From: Streptococcus minor DSM 17118
GTDB taxonomy: Bacteria; Bacillota; Bacilli; Lactobacillales; Streptococcaceae
Direction of reading: 5' to 3'
DNA: 64,000 nt
NCBI RefSeq assembly: GCF_000377005.1
Contig: NZ_AQYB01000033.1
Location: forward strand, 1-64,000
The notes beneath the pieces are model-generated. The model was not told where the DNA came from. It searched no databases and saw nothing but the letters and a program-made list of their open reading frames with translations. This document shows positions 47,193 to 56,287 of the stretch, piece after piece. Within the stretch, counting starts at the first letter, position 1. Every line of letters begins with the position of its first letter. The position numbers and the translations under genes are program-made.

Positions 47193-47944
47193 GAACAATC
47201 TTGCTAACAGGAGCTTCTGGTGGCATTGCACAGGCCATGATTCCTTTGCTAAAGGATGATTTTCTCATTTTACTGGGACGCAGTGGCCAAAAAATCGAAG
47301 AGCTTTATGCTACTCATCCCAACAAAGTTATCTACGAAGTCGATATCACCAATGAAGTTGAATTGTCTACTTTGGTGAAAAAAATCTATCAGGAACAAGG
47401 GAAGATTGATATCCTAGTCAACAATGCTGGCTACGCTACCTATGATGATTTTGAACATTTTTCAGAGGAACAGGTAAGAGCTATGTTTGATGTCAATCTC
47501 TTTGCCCTCATGGCTCTCTGTCGCTTAGTCGGCAAGGAGATGAAGAAAGTCAAGTCTGGTCATATCATCAACATCGTCAGCATGTCTGGAAAAATTGCAT
47601 CCAGCAAATCCTCTGTCTATACTGCCACTAAGTTTGCAGCCTTGGGCTTCTCCAACACCATCCGCCTAGAGTTGGCTCCACATAATGTTGGTGTCACCAC
47701 TGTCAATCCTGGTCCTGTGGCGACTGGCTTTTTTGACCTAGCTGATCCTGATGGCAGTTACCAAAAGAGTGTTCAAGCCTTTATGATTTCGCCCGAAAAA
47801 GTAGCTACTAAGATTGTGGCCGCCATGGGAACCAAAAAACGCGAAATCAACCTCCCTTGGGTCCTTGAAGCTGCAAATAAGTTTTACACGCTCTTTCCCA
47901 ATTTTGCTGATTTTTTAGCTAGAAAAGTTTTTAATTTTAAGTAG
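47189..47944 (+). CDS. short-chain dehydrogenase/reductase
   Basis: 251 residues. Cofactor-binding TGASGGIAQ at residues 6-14, [11 protein letters not shown] (about 82-92) and the catalytic Ser...YxxxK in [20 protein letters not shown] (about 130-149). The acidic residue after strand 2 (YEVDIT) cannot decide between NAD and NADP. Its substrate is unknown. It overlaps rnz by four bases and closes the operon with a terminator. Confidence 0.88.
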   Translation: MRTILLTGASGGIAQAMIPLLKDDFLILLGRSGQKIEELYATHPNKVIYEVDITNEVELSTLVKKIYQEQGKIDILVNNAGYATYDDFEHFSEEQVRAMFDVNLFALMALCRLVGKEMKKVKSGHIINIVSMSGKIASSKSSVYTATKFAALGFSNTIRLELAPHNVGVTTVNPGPVATGFFDLADPDGSYQKSVQAFMISPEKVATKIVAAMGTKKREINLPWVLEAANKFYTLFPNFADFLARKVFNFK

Positions 47945-47947
47945 AGA

Positions 47948-47972
47948 AGTCTAGTGTTTCTAGACTCTCTTT
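47948..47972 (+). terminator. terminator of the miaA-hflX-rnz operon
   Basis: AGTCTAG and CTAGACT pair around TGTTT, followed by a T-rich tail. Confidence 0.75.
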
Positions 47973-47994
47973 GTTTTGTTTCATTCTTTTATTT

Positions 47995-48023
47995 TTGACA
48001 AACTAAAAAAAGTAGAATACAAT
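47995..48023 (+). promoter_or_regulatory. promoter with long 5' leader
   Basis: TTGACA (47995-48000) and TACAAT (48018-48023), spacer 17. The next gene starts at 48206, leaving a leader of about 175 bases that may hold regulatory structure. Confidence 0.75.
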
Positions 48024-48205
48024 TGTAAGTGGTTTCATGAATTACTGATAATCAGATCTCTGTTTGAAAGGAGGGAAAAACGGGAACTATACTGTGAAGA
48101 GGTAGGATGATCAAGTAATTGATATACAAGTAGTACCTTTTATATATATTTTAGAAAGGGTGTAAACCATAAGAATATTATCGAAAATTGGTAGGAGGAT
48201 AGCAA

Positions 48206-48655
48206 ATGATTCAATTTAAAAAGGCAAAACCTTTGATGAGTTTAATAGTAGGAGCAGGTATTGTAGGAGTATTTCTAAATCATTCCTCTCCTCTGTTTGC
48301 CCAGAGTCAAGGTGATCAAAGTAGAGCAATCACCATTATCCATGAAGATGATAGTCAACATGTTGTAATGGTGAATCCTGATGAAAATGTTACTATTGCC
48401 ATTCTGAAAGAAACTTTGGTAGGCAAAACGGATGAGGAAATAGATGCTTATTTCGGCCACTTTGAATCCGACGACCAACGGATTTTAGCAGATGAGTACG
48501 GTGGGCTTATGTCCCTTAAAATGGGCTATGAGGGAGATGGCGATTTAGGTTATGTGGTGAATCCTGATGGAACAAAGACACATTACAACCTTTATAGTCC
48601 AGAGGCGACCACCGTTGGTGAGGCAAAAGAAGCTCTTAAGAGTAATAATAACTAA
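48206..48655 (+). CDS. small secreted protein of unknown function
   Basis: 149 residues. A signal peptide (about 1-32, KKAKPLMSLIVGAGIVGVFL, then FAQS) precedes an acidic mature domain of about 115 residues rich in Asp, Glu and Gly, without Cys. No anchoring motif is present, so the protein is probably released. TAGGAGGAT precedes the ATG. It has its own promoter with a long leader, and a terminator follows. No family recognised. Confidence 0.7.
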   Translation: MIQFKKAKPLMSLIVGAGIVGVFLNHSSPLFAQSQGDQSRAITIIHEDDSQHVVMVNPDENVTIAILKETLVGKTDEEIDAYFGHFESDDQRILADEYGGLMSLKMGYEGDGDLGYVVNPDGTKTHYNLYSPEATTVGEAKEALKSNNN

Positions 48656-48678
48656 GCAGATATATTGGTATTGTGATA

Positions 48679-48713
48679 TTCGACAGTCTGATGATAGGCT
48701 GTCGGATTTTTTC
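48679..48713 (+). terminator. Rho-independent terminator
   Basis: CGACAG and CTGTCG pair around a 12-base loop, followed by six T's. Confidence 0.75.
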
Positions 48714-48854
48714 GTCCTTATAACGTCCTTATAATAAGTACAAGAGGGGTAAAGAATAAGTGGAAAATCTAATAGCACTTCGTTTTTTGGTAGGAAGGAG
48801 CTGGATTTTTTGGTATAATCAAATCTGTAAACGTTTGAAAAAAGGAGAATGTCC

Positions 48855-49526
48855 ATGTCACATTTGAAGCAACAAGTGGGTATTAAAGCCGCAGAATTTG
48901 TCAAGGATGGGATGATTGTAGGCCTGGGAACGGGCTCAACAGCCTACTATTTTGTCGAAGAAATCGGTCGTCGTATCAAGGAGGAGGGTTTAAATATCAC
49001 AGGTGTCACTACGTCCAGTGCTACCACTGCCCAAGCACAAACATTGGGAATTCCGCTCAAGTCGATTGATGAGGTGGAGATTGTAGATTTGACCGTAGAT
49101 GGTGCGGATGAAGTGGATGGTCATTTCAACGGTATCAAGGGTGGTGGTGGCGCTCTTCTTATGGAAAAAGTAGTGGCTTCCAACAGTAAGGACTGCATAT
49201 GGATTGTTGACGAATCTAAGTTGGTTGAGCAACTTGGTGCCTTTAAGCTTCCAGTCGAGGTTGTCCAGTACGGTGCGCACAATCTTTTCCGTCAATTTGA
49301 AGAGAAGGGCTACAAGCCGAGCTTCCGGATGAAAGATGGTGAACTTTTTGTCACAGACCAAGTCAACTATATCATTGATTTGGATTTGAAAGTCATCACG
49401 GATGCGGAAAAACTAGCCGAGGAGTTGGATCGCACAGTGGGTGTAGTTGAGCATGGTCTCTTTATAGGGATGATTTCCAAGATTATCGTCGGTCGCCCAG
49501 AAGGTCCTCAAATTATTGAAAAATAA
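48855..49526 (+). CDS. rpiA: ribose-5-phosphate isomerase A
   Basis: Interconverts ribose-5-phosphate and ribulose-5-phosphate in the pentose phosphate pathway. About 223 residues. Motifs: [15 protein letters not shown] (about 24-38), [13 protein letters not shown] (about 78-90) with the catalytic Asp/Glu, and [13 protein letters not shown] (about 93-105). ATG 48855 is preferred because AAAGGAG lies seven bases upstream; an ATG two codons earlier is too close to it. Single gene with its own terminator. Confidence 0.95.
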   Translation: MSHLKQQVGIKAAEFVKDGMIVGLGTGSTAYYFVEEIGRRIKEEGLNITGVTTSSATTAQAQTLGIPLKSIDEVEIVDLTVDGADEVDGHFNGIKGGGGALLMEKVVASNSKDCIWIVDESKLVEQLGAFKLPVEVVQYGAHNLFRQFEEKGYKPSFRMKDGELFVTDQVNYIIDLDLKVITDAEKLAEELDRTVGVVEHGLFIGMISKIIVGRPEGPQIIEK

Positions 49527-49532
49527 TCCTGT

Positions 49533-49561
49533 AACACTGTCCATCGGCAGTGTTTTTTTAC
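49533..49561 (+). terminator. rpiA terminator
   Basis: AACACTG and CAGTGTT pair around TCCATCGG, followed by T's. Confidence 0.8.
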
Positions 49562-49616
49562 AGTCATCTTTTTCTAAAAGTGCTATAATGAAACTTGTTT
49601 GAAGAAAGGAATCATT

Positions 49617-50018
49617 ATGCTACAAGAATATTTACACGAAATTAAGGTTTTTGAAAATCATCAGATAGATCTTTTTGAAAAAGGGCATGTCATTATCTCT
49701 TCCAAGGTAGTCGACTCTTCTCTTAACTATTACGGCTATGCTCACGGAGGTTATCTATTTACCATGTGTGACCAGGTGGCAGGATTGACAGCCATTTCTA
49801 CAGGTTTTGATGTGGTGACTATGCAATCCAGTATCAACTACATGAGAGCAGGTCGTCTGGATGATAGCTTATTGATTGAGGGTGTATGTGTCCATGATGG
49901 ACGGACTACCAAGATTATTGAGGTTACTATCAGTAACCAGCACAAAGAAGCAGTTGCTAAGGCGATTTTTAGCATGTATGTAACAGGAGAGCACAAAAAG
50001 ATTAACCATACAGATTAA
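49617..50018 (+). CDS. PaaI-type acyl-CoA thioesterase (hotdog fold)
   Basis: 133 residues. The hotdog motif is clear: SSLNYYGYAHGGYLFTMCDQVAG (about residues 35-57, read as NYYGYAHGG then DQ), with the catalytic Asp in CDQ and HGG binding CoA. It is related to PaaI/Menl thioesterases. ATG 49617 with AAAGGAA upstream. In menaquinone makers this family splits DHNA-CoA; the demethylmenaquinone-type genes lie about 2 kb downstream, but the link is speculative. Confidence 0.8.
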   Translation: MLQEYLHEIKVFENHQIDLFEKGHVIISSKVVDSSLNYYGYAHGGYLFTMCDQVAGLTAISTGFDVVTMQSSINYMRAGRLDDSLLIEGVCVHDGRTTKIIEVTISNQHKEAVAKAIFSMYVTGEHKKINHTD

Positions 50019-50128
50019 AGAATTCCATCTACTTTACCAATCAAAAGATCCTTTTTTGATGGAGTTGTTATAAATGGTAAACTGTCATAGTGGTCAAGTC
50101 TGCTGGTTCTAATAGTAACAATCAATAC

Positions 50129-50187
50129 TCCCCAAGGGCACTTGGGGAGCCTTTTGTATAAAAAAGAAGCCTTCTCAGGCTTCAAGT
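50129..50187. terminator. two tandem hairpins between convergent genes
   Basis: CTCCCCAAG and CTTGGGGAG (50129-50151), then T's; next GAAGCCT and AGGCTTC (about 50166-50182). The first ends the thioesterase transcript, the second serves the minus-strand gene. Confidence 0.65.
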
Positions 50188-51672
50188 TTATTTATGGTAG
50201 AGTTTTTTATGTTGGTAAACAGGATCAACCGTTACATTGATGCCTAATTTACGAAAGACATTCTTATCTTCTTCTGGGAGTATGACAGTTGAGTGTACTT
50301 CGCTTCCCTTGAGTTTGCCTAGTTGCTTCATAGCAAGATCTGCTTCTTGGTTGTTCATGGCAGTAATAGCTAGGGCGATGAGCAATTCGTTAGAATGAAG
50401 TCGAGGATTCTTGTTACCCAGGTGATTGATTTTTAGGCTTTGAATCGGCTTGACGTACTCAGGCTCAATCAAGAGAGTTTCTTTATCAATACCAGCTAGT
50501 GCCTTGATGGCATTGACGATTACTGCAGCAGATGGACCAAAGAGCTCGGAGGTCTTTCCGGTTACGATTTGCCCAGTTGGTAATTCTAAGGCGAGGGCAG
50601 GATTGCCAGTCGTTTCAGCTTTTTGACGCGCAACGAGCGTGACTTTGCGGTCTTGTGGTGAGATGCCTAGATCATTCATCAGCAATTCAATCTTCTTAAT
50701 TGCAGTAGCGGAAACACGTTCTGCCCTAAACTCTACTAAAGTTTGGTAATAGCGGCGGATGATTTCTTGTTTGGATGCTTCAATGGCGGCATCGTTGTCT
50801 ACGATGGCAAAGCCAACCATATTGACTCCCATGTCGGTTGGAGATTCGTATGGGGATTGACCTAGGATACGTTCCAACATCCGTTTGAGGACTGGGAAAA
50901 TCTCAATATCACGGTTGTAGTTGACGGTCGTTTTACCGTAGGCTTCTAAGTGGAAGGGGTCAATCATATTGACATCATCAAGGTCAGCTGTGGCAGCTTC
51001 ATAGGCTAGGTTTACAGGATGGTGAAGGGGAAGGTTCCAAACAGGAAATGTTTCAAACTTGGCATAGCCAGATGTTACTCCATTGACTTGGTCATGATAG
51101 AGGTTGGACATGCATGTTGCCAATTTACCAGAACCAGGTCCAGGGGCTGTAACTACGACCAGCTTTCGGCTGGTTTGAATATAGTCATTTTTTCCCATAC
51201 CTTCTGGAGAGATAATACGATCGATAGCAGTAGGATAGCCTTCGATTGGATAGTGTAGGTAGGAAGTGATGCCTTTTCTAGTCAATTCATGACGAAAAGT
51301 ATCGGCTGCAGGTTGGCCTGCATATTGAGTAATGACCACAGATCCTACAAAGAGCTCCAAGTCATTAAATTTATCCATGAGACGGAAGACCTCTTGGTCA
51401 TAGGAAATGCCCAGATCGCCCCGTGCCTTGGAATGTTCGATATTATTGGCATTGATAGCAATGACGATTTCCACTTGGTCTCGTAATTCATGCAGAAGCT
51501 TTATTTTATTGTCCGGTTCATATCCAGGCAGAACTCGGAAAGCATGGAAATCTTCTAGCATCTTGCCCCCAAACTCCATATAGAGCTTGCCATCAAACTG
51601 ATTGATTCGCTCTAAAATATGGTCGCGTTGTAGGTTCAAGTATTTTTCAGAATCAAAAGCAATGTTTTTCAT
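50188..51672 (-). CDS. DUF1846 family protein
   Basis: 494 residues from ATG 51672 (GAGGTG upstream; the longer frame adds three codons). A large conserved cytosolic protein of Firmicutes (UPF0371). Landmarks are [19 protein letters not shown] at the start, [20 protein letters not shown] (about 180-199, P-loop-like) and [17 protein letters not shown] (about 280-296). A structure is known for the pneumococcal homologue but no function is established. Single gene with terminator. Confidence 0.88.
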   Translation of the reverse strand: MKNIAFDSEKYLNLQRDHILERINQFDGKLYMEFGGKMLEDFHAFRVLPGYEPDNKIKLLHELRDQVEIVIAINANNIEHSKARGDLGISYDQEVFRLMDKFNDLELFVGSVVITQYAGQPAADTFRHELTRKGITSYLHYPIEGYPTAIDRIISPEGMGKNDYIQTSRKLVVVTAPGPGSGKLATCMSNLYHDQVNGVTSGYAKFETFPVWNLPLHHPVNLAYEAATADLDDVNMIDPFHLEAYGKTTVNYNRDIEIFPVLKRMLERILGQSPYESPTDMGVNMVGFAIVDNDAAIEASKQEIIRRYYQTLVEFRAERVSATAIKKIELLMNDLGISPQDRKVTLVARQKAETTGNPALALELPTGQIVTGKTSELFGPSAAVIVNAIKALAGIDKETLLIEPEYVKPIQSLKINHLGNKNPRLHSNELLIALAITAMNNQEADLAMKQLGKLKGSEVHSTVILPEEDKNVFRKLGINVTVDPVYQHKKLYHK

Positions 51673-51824
51673 TTTTTTCACCTCTGTCTATAGATTATAA
51701 CAGAAAAAGGTCAGAAGTTAAAGTCTTATTAAAATGTCAGAAAATTCATTTTTTTGAATGGTTTAGTCCATTGTCCTCCTCTCCGGCTACAAGTAAAAAA
51801 CCTAGAAGAAAGTCTTTCTAGGTT

Positions 51825-52370
51825 TCAAGGTGCTCCCCATTCTGTCAGGACTTCTTCGTGATAGATGTGAAGAATGCGGATTTTTTTCAAAAGAAAGTTG
51901 CCAGTTATACCAACCAAAAAGCCAGATAGAATACCACTAAAGGCTAGAATGGGCAGGTAGTTGAGTACAGTCCATGATTTGGCGATAAGGGCGAAAACGA
52001 GGAGTTGACCGATATTGTGGCAGATACCTCCTAGAGTGGAAATGCCGATAATACTGACTTTCCTTGGTCCCAATTGCTTAGCACCTAGCATGACTAGATA
52101 GCTCAAAACGGTACCTGAAAAGCTGTATAGGAAGGTTGAAAAGGTACCACTAAGAAAGGTGGAGACAAAGAGCCTAAGTCCAATCACCTTGATACTATCT
52201 TTAGGTGGTAGGGTAAAAATGGCAATAATACTGATGAGATTTCCCAATCCTAGTTTGGCTCCGGGTGCAAAAGTAAAAGGAGCTGGAATCCAGCGTTCCA
52301 TAACGGAAATTACAATAGCCTGAGCTGCTAACATGGTAATATAGGCCATCTTTTGATAGCGTTTGTTCAT
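51825..52370 (-). CDS. Gx transporter-family membrane protein (EET locus)
   Basis: 181 residues from ATG 52370 (AGGATTC upstream), with five to six membrane helices. The N-terminal motif ERWIPAPFTFAPGAKLGLGN identifies the Gx transporter family, often annotated as heptaprenyl diphosphate synthase component I. In Listeria a protein of this family is encoded in the flavin-based extracellular electron transfer locus together with a NusG-domain protein (EetA/EetB). Divergent from the NADH dehydrogenase gene, sharing an intergenic region of 165 bases. Confidence 0.82.
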   Translation of the reverse strand: MNKRYQKMAYITMLAAQAIVISVMERWIPAPFTFAPGAKLGLGNLISIIAIFTLPPKDSIKVIGLRLFVSTFLSGTFSTFLYSFSGTVLSYLVMLGAKQLGPRKVSIIGISTLGGICHNIGQLLVFALIAKSWTVLNYLPILAFSGILSGFLVGITGNFLLKKIRILHIYHEEVLTEWGAP

Positions 52371-52475
52371 AAAGAATCCTAACAATTATTTAATATAAGT
52401 ATACAGTCTATTATACTACCTATTGTTTCATTTTTGAAGATTTTTGCAAATTTTTATCATCACTTGCAAAAAACA

Positions 52476-52504
52476 TTGCTATTTAATTCACAGTATTATA
52501 TACT
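52476..52504 (+). promoter_or_regulatory. ndh promoter
   Basis: TTGCTA (52476-52481) and TATACT (52499-52504), spacer 17, with the ATG at 52536. Confidence 0.7.
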
Positions 52505-52535
52505 AATAGGTAGTGAGAATCGAAAGGAGATTACA

Positions 52536-54383
52536 ATGACAAAAGAGATTGTTATTGTTGGTGCGGGGTTTGCAGGCGTATCTGCAGCTAGAACCCTGGC
52601 AAAAAAATTAAAAAAAGATAAAGAAGTCAACATCACCTTGATTGACAAGAATTCTTTCCATACTTATATGACTGAGTTACACGAGGTAGCTGGTGGTCGT
52701 GTGGAAGCAAATGCTATTAAGTACGATTTGCAACGTATCTTTAAAAAATATCCAAAAGTTCAATTGGTAACAGATAAGGTCCTTCGGATTGACTACGATA
52801 AGAAGGAAGTGATTGCTGAGCATCAAACGCTCAAATTTGACTATCTTCTCTTAGCTATGGGTGGCGAAGCTAATGACTTTGGAACACCTGGCGTGAAGGA
52901 ACATGCGTTCACTCTCTGGTCTATCGAAGCAGCAGAACGCTTGCATGACCACATTCTCGATGCTTGCCAACGTGCCGCAATTGAGCATGATCCAGCTAAG
53001 CGCCGTGCCCTTCTGACCTTTACAGTTATCGGTGCTGGCTTTACCGGTATTGAGATGATTGGAGAACTTATTGATTGGGTGCCTATCCTAGCCAAAGAGT
53101 ACAAATTGGATAAGGATGAGTTTTCTCTTAAGGTGGTTGAGGCAATGCCAACCATCTTGAACATGGTCACAGAAAAAGAGCAAACCAAGGCTCTTCGCTA
53201 CCTAAAGAAAAAAGGTGTAGAACTTATCTTGGGTGATGGTGTATCCAGTGTCGAAGAAGGTACCTTAAACCTAGCATCCGGAAAAGCGATTCCTACCTAT
53301 ACGGCAGTCTGGACTGCGGGTGTGAAGGCCAATACAGACACAGCTGATTTTGAGATTGAGCAGGCACGTGCTGGTCGTTTGGTAGCCAATGAGTTTATGG
53401 AAGCCAAAGGCAAAGAAAATGTCTATGTAGCTGGTGACTTGGTCTACTATGAAGAAAATGGTCAACCAACTCCTCAAATCGTTCAGGCAGCAGAACAAAC
53501 AGGTCATACAGCGGCTCACAATATCATTGCAGCTATTACTGGAGGAAAAAAAGAAGCTTTCAAAGGAAAATATGATGGTTTCATGGTTTCAATTGGCTCT
53601 AAGTACGGTGTGGCTTTCTTAAACAACAAGTTCCACCTATCTGGCTTTTTAGCTATGGCTGTCAAGCACTTGATTAACTTGGTCTACTTCCTATCCATTA
53701 GTAGTTTCTACAATATCGGAGCCTATCTCCGTCATGAATTTTTTGATATCAAGCACAAGCGCAATATCTTTGGTGGCATGACTTCTAGTAAGGGGAACAA
53801 TCTCTGGATGGTCCCACTTCGCGTTTATTTCGGTTCTATGTGGCTTTTTGAAGGCTTGAAAAAAGCCTTTGGCTGGTTTGGAACGACTTCATGGCTAGGC
53901 AACGATATCGTCTTCCCATTTGAATGGTTGAAGGATCCTGTATCTGGTGCTTCTGAAGCAGCGACTGAAGAAGTGGCACACCAAATCTTCGCTTTGAACT
54001 ATACTTATGGTGAAGAACCGATGCAGGTTTTGAAAGAGATGCCAGATTGGTTTGAAGCTATTATGAAAATCATGATGCCAAACCAAGATGTTGCCCTTTT
54101 CATGCAAAAAATGATGACCTTCCTGGAAATTGCGATTGGTCTAGCCCTCATTGCAGGACTCTTCGTTTGGTTGATTTCTGCACTGACCATTATGTTGGTG
54201 GCAATGTTTAGCTTATCAGGCATGTTCTACTGGGTTAACATGTGGTTTGTACCAGTAGCCATTGCTCTCATGAATGGTGCAGGTCGCGCCTTTGGCTTGG
54301 ATTACTGGGTTATGCCATGGATTGGCAACAAGCTGGATAGATGGATATACGGAAAACCAAAGCATATCTACAGCAAGAAATAA
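52536..54383 (+). CDS. ndh2: type II NADH dehydrogenase with C-terminal membrane domain
   Basis: Oxidises NADH and passes electrons to a membrane quinone. 615 residues from ATG 52536 (AAAGGAGA upstream). FAD-binding GAGFAGVSAARTL (about 9-21) and NAD-binding TVIGAGFTGIEMIGEL (about 165-180) are intact. Ordinary NDH-2 has about 400 residues; here about 200 more with several membrane helices (about 375-400, 430-450, 525-590) follow, as in the Listeria enzyme that serves extracellular electron transfer. Confidence 0.9.
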   Translation: MTKEIVIVGAGFAGVSAARTLAKKLKKDKEVNITLIDKNSFHTYMTELHEVAGGRVEANAIKYDLQRIFKKYPKVQLVTDKVLRIDYDKKEVIAEHQTLKFDYLLLAMGGEANDFGTPGVKEHAFTLWSIEAAERLHDHILDACQRAAIEHDPAKRRALLTFTVIGAGFTGIEMIGELIDWVPILAKEYKLDKDEFSLKVVEAMPTILNMVTEKEQTKALRYLKKKGVELILGDGVSSVEEGTLNLASGKAIPTYTAVWTAGVKANTDTADFEIEQARAGRLVANEFMEAKGKENVYVAGDLVYYEENGQPTPQIVQAAEQTGHTAAHNIIAAITGGKKEAFKGKYDGFMVSIGSKYGVAFLNNKFHLSGFLAMAVKHLINLVYFLSISSFYNIGAYLRHEFFDIKHKRNIFGGMTSSKGNNLWMVPLRVYFGSMWLFEGLKKAFGWFGTTSWLGNDIVFPFEWLKDPVSGASEAATEEVAHQIFALNYTYGEEPMQVLKEMPDWFEAIMKIMMPNQDVALFMQKMMTFLEIAIGLALIAGLFVWLISALTIMLVAMFSLSGMFYWVNMWFVPVAIALMNGAGRAFGLDYWVMPWIGNKLDRWIYGKPKHIYSKK

Positions 54384-54454
54384 TAAGAAATAATGAGCTT
54401 GTATTAAGATACGTGGTTTGTGTTCTAGTATCTTGTTAAAAATGAGTAAAAACG

Positions 54455-54504
54455 AAAGCTAGGTTTCTCCCTTTATGGTAAAATAGGGGAAAGCCTAGCT
54501 TTTC
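54455..54504 (+). terminator. terminator between ndh and dmkB
   Basis: AAAGCTAGG-TTTC-CCC and GGGG-AAAG-CCTAGCTTT pair across an AT-rich loop, then TTC. A weak -10-like box lies in the loop. Some readthrough into the prenyl synthase gene is likely. Confidence 0.7.
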
Positions 54505-54543
54505 TAATTAAAAGTAGATAGAATAAAGAATAAGGAGATCAGT

Positions 54544-55539
54544 TTGGTACATCCCATTTGGAATGATTTTCCAGCTGTCCAGCAAGGACTGGTAGAAGTC
54601 AAAAAAATCATAAAAGAGGAACTCCGCCTAGCTCATCCTCAGGTGAAATATAAAATCATAGAATATTTGGATGCTCCTGGTAAATATATCAGGGCAGGTC
54701 TTTCCTTATTGTTAGCACAAGCTGTGGAGGGAGAGATAAGCAAATCGAAACTCTATTTTGCAGCTGGTATCGAGGTTTTACATTTGGCAACTCTGATCCA
54801 TGATGATGTCATTGATGGCGCAGAGAGTAGACGAGGAATTATTGCTATGCAACAAACCTTCTCTAATCGTATTGCTATCTATGCTGGTGATTATCTTTTG
54901 GCCTATTCTGGGCGTTTGATTGCTACTGGACAAGAACTCATGGGAGAGCCTGAGTTGGAGAAGACTAGTCCGGTTAATCAACGGATTCTTGAACGGATTT
55001 TAGCTGGGGAATTGGCCCAGCTTATCAACCAAAACAAATCGGACATGACAATGAAGGATTATCTTAAGCAAATCAAAGGTAAAACTGCCTTTCTCTTTGC
55101 TTTGGCCTGTCAACTTGGTGCCTATACTTTGCCTACCAATCATCAAAACATGCAAGCAGCTTTTCGGGCTGGCCAAGCTATTGGAATGGCCTTTCAATTA
55201 TCAGATGATCTTTTAGATTTTCAGCTAACACAAGAAGATATCGGTAAGCCAGCTCTGCAAGATGTACAAAATGGTATCTATACAGCCCCGCTTTTGCTAG
55301 CGATGCGACAAGATACTAGTCTTGCCAAATTGGTTCATTCTAAAGCGAATCAGGTTTGGACGCAAGAAGAGTTGAATCTTTTGCAAGAAAAGTTGGAGAA
55401 TAGTCAGGCTTATGCTTTCACTCAGAACTTAATAGCTAGTTATATCGAGAAAAGTGAAGATTTTCTTGCTCGAATAAGACTAAAGAAAGATTTGCACATC
55501 GCTCCATTCTTGGATAAGATGATGGCCAGAAATTATTAA
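54544..55539 (+). CDS. dmkB: polyprenyl diphosphate synthase (DmkB-type)
   Basis: Makes the isoprenoid tail of the quinone. 331 residues, all-helical, TTG start with AAGGAG upstream. First aspartate-rich motif LIHDDVIDGAE (about residues 80-90; DDxxD), second in QLSDDLLDFQ (about 218-227). In Listeria the matching gene DmkB supplies demethylmenaquinone for extracellular electron transfer. A general ispA-like farnesyl synthase would normally sit with xseB elsewhere, which favours the quinone role here. Confidence 0.85.
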   Translation: MVHPIWNDFPAVQQGLVEVKKIIKEELRLAHPQVKYKIIEYLDAPGKYIRAGLSLLLAQAVEGEISKSKLYFAAGIEVLHLATLIHDDVIDGAESRRGIIAMQQTFSNRIAIYAGDYLLAYSGRLIATGQELMGEPELEKTSPVNQRILERILAGELAQLINQNKSDMTMKDYLKQIKGKTAFLFALACQLGAYTLPTNHQNMQAAFRAGQAIGMAFQLSDDLLDFQLTQEDIGKPALQDVQNGIYTAPLLLAMRQDTSLAKLVHSKANQVWTQEELNLLQEKLENSQAYAFTQNLIASYIEKSEDFLARIRLKKDLHIAPFLDKMMARNY

Positions 55540-55566
55540 AATCTGAGATGACCATATGAAATATGA

Positions 55567-55595
55567 TGGACATTTAAACGAAAATATAGTATAAT
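55567..55595 (+). promoter_or_regulatory. promoter of the FMN-lipoprotein gene
   Basis: TGGACA (55567-55572) and TATAAT (55590-55595), spacer 17. Confidence 0.7.
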
Positions 55596-55639
55596 AATAT
55601 CAAGAGCGAAACCGCTTAACAAAGAAAAGGAGACATTTC

Positions 55640-56149
55640 ATGAAAATGAAAAAAGTTTTAACAGGTCTTGTCCTGTTCGGTGCAAGTCTTGCACTTGTAG
55701 CGTGTGGTAATTCTTCATCAGATACAAAAAGTTCTTCAGAAGCTCCAGCTACAACAATGGAAGCAATGGAAACAATGGCTGCTTGGAAAGATGGTACTTA
55801 CACTGGAGAATCAGATTTTGATGAGCGTGGTTGGAAAGTAGTTCATTCTATCACTATCAAAGATGGCATGATTACTGAGTCTGCATTTGGTTATGCTGAT
55901 AAAGATGGCAAAATGAAAGCTGACAACGAAGAGTACAACAAAAGCATGAAGGAAAAATCAGGTGTTTCTTCAAAAGAGGCAACTGAAAAACTAAATGCTC
56001 AATTGGTTGAAACACAAAATGTTGACGATGTTGAAGTCGTTAGTGGTGCGACACACTCTTCAGACAACTTCATTGCAGCTACAAAAGCTCTTCTTGCAGC
56101 AGCAGAAGAAGGAAAAACTGACCCAGTAACATTCAAACTTGGTGAATAA
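55640..56149 (+). CDS. pplA: FMN-binding lipoprotein (PplA-like)
   Basis: Surface lipoprotein that carries FMN bound covalently to Thr and hands electrons to external acceptors. 169 residues: signal peptide with lipobox LVAC (Cys at about 22), a low-complexity Ser/Thr/Ala linker (about 23-48), then one FMN-binding domain (about 50-160) with the flavinylation motif SGATHSS (about 134-140). Listeria PplA has two such domains; only one is found here. AAGGAGAC precedes the ATG. ApbE, encoded next, would attach the flavin. Confidence 0.9.
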   Translation: MKMKKVLTGLVLFGASLALVACGNSSSDTKSSSEAPATTMEAMETMAAWKDGTYTGESDFDERGWKVVHSITIKDGMITESAFGYADKDGKMKADNEEYNKSMKEKSGVSSKEATEKLNAQLVETQNVDDVEVVSGATHSSDNFIAATKALLAAAEEGKTDPVTFKLGE

Positions 56150-56161
56150 TTCTTTTGCTAA

Positions 56162-56264
56162 GAGACAAAGATAGCCAGAAAGGAGCAGATGATTGCTCGT
56201 TCTGCCTTATCTTATAAAAATGGGATAAATGTCCGATGATTTGGGGCTTTGTCTCATTTTTTTT
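56162..56264 (+). terminator. large intercistronic hairpin, terminator-like
   Basis: GAGACAAAG (56162-56170) is the exact inverted copy of CTTTGTCTC (56247-56255), followed by a run of T's. Inside lies a second hairpin (GCCAGAA..GAGCA with TGCTC..TTCTGCC, about 56174-56206). It may make the lipoprotein mRNA more abundant than the downstream apbE part. Confidence 0.6.
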
Positions 56265-56287
56265 ATCATATAAAAAGGAAATTTAAG

